Source: an uncultured Bacilli bacterium (GTDB lineage: Bacteria; Bacillota_I; Bacilli_A; RF39; UBA660). From it: a stretch of DNA of 64,000 nucleotides. Below the pieces are notes generated by a model. That model was not told where the DNA came from, ran no database searches, and saw only the letters and a list, made by a program, of their open reading frames with translations. Numbering within the stretch: position 1 is the first letter of the stretch; every line of letters begins with the position of its first letter. The position numbers and the translations under genes were made by a program. Below are positions 59,280 to 64,000 of the stretch, piece after piece. The stretch lies in NCBI GenBank assembly GCA_934096735.1, contig CAKOMS010000002.1:1-64000 (forward strand), in the 5' to 3' direction.

Positions 59280-60248
59280 ATGAAAAAAGTTATATTAGCA
59301 ATTATGGTATTATTAATGCCTTTAAATGTCCTTGCATATTCTAGTGAAGTATACCTTGGTGGTAATACATTAGGTATTGAAATATCATCTGATGGTATTT
59401 TAATTATTGGTTTCTATGAAATAAATGGAAAAATTAATAAAGGTAATCCTAAATTAAAAGTCGGAGATTATATAAAAGAAGTTAATGGAGTAGAAGTAAA
59501 TAATTTAAATGAATTAACTAAAGAGATCGAAAAAAGTAAAGATGAAGGTAAAGTTACAATTACTTATAAAAGAGATAATAATTTAAAAAAAACCACATTA
59601 AATTTAATAAAAGATGAAGGTATTTATAAAACTGGATTGTACGTTAAAGACAGTATTATAGGTATTGGTACTCTTACTTATATAGATCCTAAAAGTAATA
59701 TATATGGAGCTTTAGGTCATGAAATAATTGAATCTAATTCAAACTCTATTATCGAGGTTAAAAGTGGTTCAATATTTAGAAATAGTATAACAAGTATAGA
59801 TAAAAGTAAAGTAGGTTATGCTGGAAGTAAAAATGCTAAATATTATTATGATACTATATATGGCTCAATTTATAAAAATACTGTACATGGTATATTTGGT
59901 AAATATACAGGTAATACAAATAATTATAATTTAATAAGTGTTGCTAAAAAGGATGAAGTAAAAGTAGGGAGTGCTAAAATATATACAGTTCTCAGTGGTG
60001 AAAAAATAGAAGAATATGAAATAAATATTACAAGTATAAATGAAACTAGTAATACAAAAAATATTAATTTTGAAATTAATGATAAGAATCTAATAAAAGA
60101 AACTGGAGGAATAATTCAAGGAATGAGTGGTTCTCCAATAGTTCAAAATAACAAAATAGTCGGAGTAGTAACCCATGTAATAATAGATAATCCTCTAACT
60201 GGTTATGGTCTTTTTATAGAAACAATGTTAAAAGAAGGAGAAAATTAA
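59280..60248 (+). CDS. spoIVB: SpoIVB S55 peptidase (forespore-to-mother-cell signal)
   Basis: SpoIVB is secreted by the forespore and triggers pro-sigma-K processing. This 322-residue protein has a signal peptide (MKKVILAIMVLLMPLNVLAY), a PDZ domain (LKVGDYIKEVNGVEVNNLNE, about 60-79) and the S55 domain with catalytic His in YGALGHEIIES and Ser in IQGMSGSPIVQ, followed by GVVTHVIIDNPLTGYGLFIE. It is shorter than Bacillus SpoIVB (about 425). GGAGTG precedes ATG 59280. CATACTA (59253-59259) resembles a sigma-G -10 but no clear -35 was found. Confidence 0.93.
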   Translation: MKKVILAIMVLLMPLNVLAYSSEVYLGGNTLGIEISSDGILIIGFYEINGKINKGNPKLKVGDYIKEVNGVEVNNLNELTKEIEKSKDEGKVTITYKRDNNLKKTTLNLIKDEGIYKTGLYVKDSIIGIGTLTYIDPKSNIYGALGHEIIESNSNSIIEVKSGSIFRNSITSIDKSKVGYAGSKNAKYYYDTIYGSIYKNTVHGIFGKYTGNTNNYNLISVAKKDEVKVGSAKIYTVLSGEKIEEYEINITSINETSNTKNINFEINDKNLIKETGGIIQGMSGSPIVQNNKIVGVVTHVIIDNPLTGYGLFIETMLKEGEN

Positions 60249-60315
60249 AAAAATTGACTAATAATTATCATCTGATAAAATTAAATTAAATGGTGCGGTT
60301 GAAATTACAATATAA

Positions 60316-60347
60316 AAAATTGAAATGTATCAAAGCATTTCAATTTT
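60316..60347. terminator. Bidirectional terminator between spoIVB and the PilB-like gene
   Basis: AAAATTGAAATG pairs with CATTTCAATTTT, with T- and A-rich flanks. It spans the PilB-like stop codon. Confidence 0.85.
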
Positions 60348-61643
60348 ATTTTTTATAAATGGATTTACATATTCTTTATTATCGGTTGTAGAAGAAGTAT
60401 TACTTACTACCTCTTTTCCAATAATAGCATTTTTTATATCTTCATCTTCATTACCAAAGTCGTCATTTAAATCTATTACTCTTAATAACTCATCCATAGA
60501 AGTAAAACCTTCCATAACCTTTAAAAGACCATCTTTAAGAAGTGTATTACCTTTATCTCCATAAACTAATTTTCTAAGTTCATCTTTTCTTAAATTATTA
60601 ACAATAGCATCTTTAATTTCTTGATTTATCTCAAGTACTTCATGAATAGCAATTCTTCCTTTATATCCATTAATACATTCATCACATCCATGAGGAATAT
60701 ATATTTGATTAACATCTATACCTAAAACAGTTTTAAACAATGTTTTTTCATATTTATTAGTAGGTCTACTAGTTCTACATTTAGGACATAATTTCTTTAC
60801 TAGTCTTTGTGAAATAATACCAGAAAGAGCACTTCCAAGTAGATATCTCTCTACATCCATGTCAAGTAATCTTTCAATAGTATTTAAAGCACTATTTGTA
60901 TGTATTGTAGATAATACTAGGTGTCCAGTAATAGAAGCTCTAACAGCTATTCTAGCAGTTTCATCATCACGAATTTCCCCAATCATTATAATATCAGGGT
61001 CTTGTCTTAAAATACTTCTTAATGTATTACCAAAAGTAAGACCAATCTCACTCATAACTTGAACTTGATTAATACCATTAATCTTCATTTCTACTGGATC
61101 TTCAACAGTAATAATATTTCTCTCAGTAGTATTTAATACTTGTAACATAGAATATACAGTAGTACTTTTACCACTACCAGTAGCACCAGTAACCAATATA
61201 ATACCATTGGGTTTCTTTATAAGTTTATTTACCATATCAAAATTATCTTTAGAAAGTCCAATAGATTCAAGACCACTTAAACTCATTCTATAATCAAGAA
61301 TTCTTATAACTATTTTTTCGCCTTCAACTAAAGGTAAACTAGATACACGCAAATCCACATCAATATTTTCAATTAATCCTTTTATAGCACCATCTTGAGG
61401 TAATCTAGTTTCAGTAATATTCATTCCAGAAATAATTTTAACTCTTGTAACTAAATTCTTTCTAACAGTAGGAGGAACTTTTGCATACTCTAAAAGAGAA
61501 CCGTCGATTCTTATACGGACAATTAAATCTGTTTCAGTTGGATCAAAATGAATATCTGACGCTCCATGTTTAACAGCATCAATAATCATTTCATTTACAA
61601 TATCAACAACCGGTTTATTATCATAGTCGAATTCTCTAAACAC
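60330..61643 (-). CDS. GspE/PilB-type secretion or type IV pilus assembly ATPase (lacks N-terminal domain)
   Basis: A 437-residue hexameric ATPase. Motifs: ASDIHFDPTETDLIVRIRID (N2 domain), Walker A GATGSGKSTTVYSM, Asp box VEDPVEMKINGINQ, Walker B LRQDPDIIMIGEIRDDETA, His box GHLVLSTIHTNSA, and a four-Cys zinc site (KLCPKCRTS ... GCDECINGYKG). The usual T2SSE_N domain is missing, as in ComGA, so it may power a competence-type pseudopilus. GTG 61643 fits the GGTGG ribosome site better than TTG 61658. The Thr/Ser/Asn-rich C-terminal tail is extra. No pilin or PilC gene is adjacent within the window. Confidence 0.9.
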   Translation of the reverse strand: MFREFDYDNKPVVDIVNEMIIDAVKHGASDIHFDPTETDLIVRIRIDGSLLEYAKVPPTVRKNLVTRVKIISGMNITETRLPQDGAIKGLIENIDVDLRVSSLPLVEGEKIVIRILDYRMSLSGLESIGLSKDNFDMVNKLIKKPNGIILVTGATGSGKSTTVYSMLQVLNTTERNIITVEDPVEMKINGINQVQVMSEIGLTFGNTLRSILRQDPDIIMIGEIRDDETARIAVRASITGHLVLSTIHTNSALNTIERLLDMDVERYLLGSALSGIISQRLVKKLCPKCRTSRPTNKYEKTLFKTVLGIDVNQIYIPHGCDECINGYKGRIAIHEVLEINQEIKDAIVNNLRKDELRKLVYGDKGNTLLKDGLLKVMEGFTSMDELLRVIDLNDDFGNEDEDIKNAIIGKEVVSNTSSTTDNKEYVNPFIKNKIEML

Positions 61644-61762
61644 TAGAACCACCGTCAACCCATTTCTATTATCTACAAATTATTATACAATATATTTATT
61701 TTTAATACAATTAAAAATAGAAAATTTAACACACATATGATAGAATATATATGGAGAATATT

Positions 61763-62860
61763 ATGAGAAAATTAGTTAATATAAATTTAGAAGAAAATAT
61801 AATATATGATAATGTTATTCATGAATATAATACCCCAGATAAAGTTTATATAAAAAGCTCTTTCGGAGAAATAAATGACTATTTATATAAAAATGAATTT
61901 ATTAATGATGAAATAGTATCAGTATCGGGTTATATTACTAATAAATCTAAAAATTATATTGAAGTAACTAATGATTTTAAAGAAAACATAAAAACAAAAC
62001 AAAAGAAATATAAAATAAATAAAGTTGATGAATTATTAAAACTGTTATTAAAATATAACTTAAATAATATTTATGAAAAAATAAATGATAAGATAATTAA
62101 TAATATTATAATAAGTTCAGTAGATAATGAAGTATATGAAGAAAGAGAGTTTATAAGACTTTTAAATTCCTATGATAATTTATTAGATACAGCAGAAGAA
62201 ATTATAAAAATATTTAAAGTAAATAAATTAACATTTGCAATAAAAAATACTAATTCTAATAGTATCAATAATATTAATTCAATTATTGGATCATACCCAA
62301 ATATCAAAATACTTTTATTACCTGATGAATACTTAATAGGTAAAAAAGAATTTTTATGTGAATACTTAAATATAAATAAATTAAATACATTAATTTTAAC
62401 TACAAATGAATTATATGATATTTATAGAATACTTTATGGAATAGATTTAACTAAGAATTTAATAACTATAAGCGGCGATATAGAAAAGTCTTTAATAATA
62501 AATACTAAACTTGGAGTAAGATTAACAGATTTAATAAAAGAATATAATATAAAACTACCTAGTAAAAAAGAAATATATATAAATGGTTATTTCTGTGGTT
62601 ATAAAGAAAGCAGTATAAATAATGTATTAATTAATAAAAGTATACATTCAATAATCATAAAAGAGAAAAAAAATATAAAAAAAGAAGAATGTATAAAATG
62701 TAATGCTTGTAATAAAATATGTCCATATAAAATAAATGTATATAAAAATATGTTAAATAATACATCGTGTGATAAATGTATTGGATGTAATTTATGTACA
62801 TTTATATGTCCAGCTAATATAGATTTAAAAAGTATATTGTATAAAGGGGGACAAAAATGA
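61763..62860 (+). CDS. RnfC-like iron-sulfur protein
   Basis: A 365-residue protein from ATG 61763 (GGAG 6 bases before). The C-terminus has two [4Fe-4S] motifs, CIKCNACNKICPYKI (about 311-325) and CDKCIGCNLCTFICPANI (about 336-353), with the double-ferredoxin spacing of RnfC. The N-terminal two thirds resemble RnfC weakly: the glycine-rich NADH/FMN-binding segments are hardly visible. RnfC is the electron-input subunit of the Rnf membrane complex. It overlaps the next gene by 4 bp. The rest of rnf (A, B, E) is not in the window; the sequence is divergent enough that loss of NADH activity is possible. Confidence 0.65.
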   Translation: MRKLVNINLEENIIYDNVIHEYNTPDKVYIKSSFGEINDYLYKNEFINDEIVSVSGYITNKSKNYIEVTNDFKENIKTKQKKYKINKVDELLKLLLKYNLNNIYEKINDKIINNIIISSVDNEVYEEREFIRLLNSYDNLLDTAEEIIKIFKVNKLTFAIKNTNSNSINNINSIIGSYPNIKILLLPDEYLIGKKEFLCEYLNINKLNTLILTTNELYDIYRILYGIDLTKNLITISGDIEKSLIINTKLGVRLTDLIKEYNIKLPSKKEIYINGYFCGYKESSINNVLINKSIHSIIIKEKKNIKKEECIKCNACNKICPYKINVYKNMLNNTSCDKCIGCNLCTFICPANIDLKSILYKGGQK

Positions 62861-63744
62861 AAAAAAAGACTATAGATAAATTAGTAATAGAAAGAATAAT
62901 ATTACTTGTTCCTTTATTATTATATGGTATATATAAAAATGGATTTTTATTATATAAAAGTGGTATTATAAATATGGTTAATGTTTTTAAACCTCTTTAT
63001 TTAACTATACTTGGAGTAATTATTAAAGTAATAGTAGATTTAATATTTGATAAAATAAATAAGGAAAAGTTTAAAATTAAAATAGATGAAAATTTATTAT
63101 ATGTTATTCTTGTATCTTTAATTATGCCATATAATATTAATTATCTTATATATATATTATCACTAATAATTATCTTACCAGTTTTAAAATATTTAAATAA
63201 ATATATTAAATTTAATAAAGTCTGTTTTATATATTTAATTATTATTTTAATTAATGGATTAATTAATAATTTTTCGTTCTTAAATACTTTAGAGCTTACA
63301 AAAAATTATGAATATACTTTAATCGATTATTTATTTGGAAGAAATATTGGAGGCATATCATCAACTAGTATTATATTATCACTTATAAGTTATATTTTAC
63401 TTTCTTATAATTTCTATTATAAAAAAGAAATACCTTTTTATATAAATATATCTTATATAATATGTGCATTTATTTACTTTTTAATATTTAAGGATAGTGA
63501 TTTTTTAATAAATAGTGAACTTATTTTTGGAAGCATATTCATAAGTAGTTTAAATGAATTTTCTCCAGTAGAAGAAAAGTATCAAAGCATATATGCCATA
63601 TCAATTGGAGTATTCTCATTCTTATTATCTATAATATTAAGTAGTATAGTAAGCATATACATTATTACATTTTTAGTATCATGTTTATTTTATATAGATT
63701 TTAATAAGTTAAAAAATAATAAAAAGGCAAATAAAGACAATTAA
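62857..63744 (+). CDS. RnfD-like membrane protein, FMN-attachment motif not found
   Basis: A 295-residue protein with about eight to nine membrane helices. The segment GRNIGGISSTSIILSLISYI (about 165-184) fits the RnfD/NqrB pattern GxxPGSxGETS. The FMN-linking (S/T)GAT motif expected about 60 residues before it is not visible; that stretch reads LNTLELTKNYEYTLI. Its coupling to the RnfC-like gene (4-bp overlap) supports the assignment. GGGGGAC precedes ATG 62857. A terminator-like hairpin follows. Confidence 0.6.
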   Translation: MKKKTIDKLVIERIILLVPLLLYGIYKNGFLLYKSGIINMVNVFKPLYLTILGVIIKVIVDLIFDKINKEKFKIKIDENLLYVILVSLIMPYNINYLIYILSLIIILPVLKYLNKYIKFNKVCFIYLIIILINGLINNFSFLNTLELTKNYEYTLIDYLFGRNIGGISSTSIILSLISYILLSYNFYYKKEIPFYINISYIICAFIYFLIFKDSDFLINSELIFGSIFISSLNEFSPVEEKYQSIYAISIGVFSFLLSIILSSIVSIYIITFLVSCLFYIDFNKLKNNKKANKDN

Positions 63745-63795
63745 TGACAAAATAATCTATTGCATAAATAAAATAAATATAATAAATTAAATTTA

Positions 63796-63838
63796 CACAG
63801 GAAAAGGCAACAATTATGTTTTTTCTTGTGTTTTATTT
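63796..63838 (+). terminator. Terminator-like hairpin after the RnfD-like gene
   Basis: ACACAGGAAAA pairs with TTTTCTTGTGT (one wobble), then TTTTATTTT. Confidence 0.65.
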
Positions 63839-63864
63839 TAAGAAAAAATATTAGAAAGGATATT

Positions 63865-64000
63865 TTGAAAAAAATAATGTTTTTATTACTTTTATTATTT
63901 ATGTGTTCAAATGAAGTAAACGCAATAAATATAAAAGAAACTGGTTTAGGAAAATATGCAAAAATTTACAAATATAATTTTAAAGAACAAGTTGTAGAAA
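63865..64000 (+). CDS. Secreted protein, 3' truncated by window edge
   Basis: A frame starts at TTG 63865 with AGAAAGGATATT upstream and runs off the window. The first residues form a signal peptide (KKIMFLLLLLFMCSNEVNA) and the mature part begins INIKETGLGKYAKIYKYNFK. Its place after the RnfC/RnfD-like pair might suggest an accessory electron-transfer subunit, but too little is visible to say. Confidence 0.5.
   Translation, partial: MKKIMFLLLLLFMCSNEVNAINIKETGLGKYAKIYKYNFKEQVVE

Noticed and set aside
1..64000. CRISPR array or DGR reverse transcriptase
   Set aside because: No regularly spaced repeats and no protein with reverse transcriptase motifs (YxDD) were seen on either strand.
1..64000. 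Mycoplasma-type genetic code (TGA as Trp)
   Set aside because: Trp is written TGG in recognisable proteins, and TGA ends real genes such as those stopping at 26793 and 33087.

Overview
The window is about 64 kb of very AT-rich DNA from a spore-forming Bacillota, probably an uncultured gut lineage of class Bacilli (RF39 / Erysipelotrichales-like; the placement is inference from gene content and base composition, not a search). TGA is an ordinary stop (for example at 26791-26793 and 33085-33087), so this is not the mycoplasma code. The sporulation genes seen are spoIIAA, sigF, spoVAC-AD-AE, spoIIGA, sigE, sigG, a ymxH/ylmC-like gene, spoIVB and a CotD-like coat protein. Housekeeping blocks include ftsA-ftsZ, infC-rpmI-rplT, glmM, thrS with a T-box, gpsB-rnpB, rodZ-pgsA, rpoZ, lspA-rluD and nine tRNA genes.

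Layout. 1-1.6 kb: end of a surface protein gene. 1.6-8.5 kb: lipoprotein, ABC exporter, HD hydrolase and an LCP cell-wall enzyme. 8.5-11.4 kb: spoIIAA-sigF-spoVA with no spoIIAB between the first two genes. 11.4-13.1 kb: a second surface gene. 13.2-16.4 kb: GH3-like protein, GlmU-like acyltransferase, GlmM, tRNA-Arg. 16.4-24.8 kb: two-component system and a variant dlt (teichoic acid esterification) operon, then acpS. 24.9-30.7 kb: PopT-like DUF368 protein, MBL hydrolase, UvrD-like helicase, Nudix, five tRNAs, an orphan MvaI/BcnI-type nuclease, two tRNAs. 30.7-42.5 kb: gpsB, RNase P RNA, rodZ-pgsA, cotD-like, rpoZ, an SOS-type Y-family polymerase with YolD, T-box thrS, IF3-L35-L20. 42.5-55.6 kb: ftsAZ-spoIIGA-sigE, two surface genes, sigG, lspA, rluD, rhomboid and M23 peptidases. 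55.6-59.2 kb: second DUF368 protein, another surface gene and a sigG-surface protein chimera. 59.3-64 kb: spoIVB, a PilB/GspE-type ATPase, an RnfC/RnfD-like pair and the start of a secreted protein.

The most unusual content is a scattered family of paralogous surface proteins (1-1542, 11540-13055, 46482-48512, 48677-50421, 56556-58592, 58727-59176). Four carry a run of 9-10 G just after the start codon. In the sequence given, only the copy at 46482 is in frame from its ATG and Shine-Dalgarno; the other three are frameshifted off. Where upstream sequence is present these loci share a near-identical promoter, a 5' UTR hairpin and a ribosome binding site. One copy contains a 116-base patch of about 64% GC (12861-12976) in its C-terminal, C-type-lectin-like region. 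Its variable codons all end in C or T, as expected of a variable region written by a diversity-generating retroelement (DGR) from AAC/AAT template codons. No reverse transcriptase or template repeat is in the window. Long exact identities (526 bp and 234 bp), tandem 219-bp repeats, a relic tail and the sigG chimera show active recombination among copies. Two copies split the usual spoIIGA-sigE-sigG cluster. Together these suggest a combined on/off and sequence-diversifying surface display system; this is inference and depends on the assembly being correct at the repeats.
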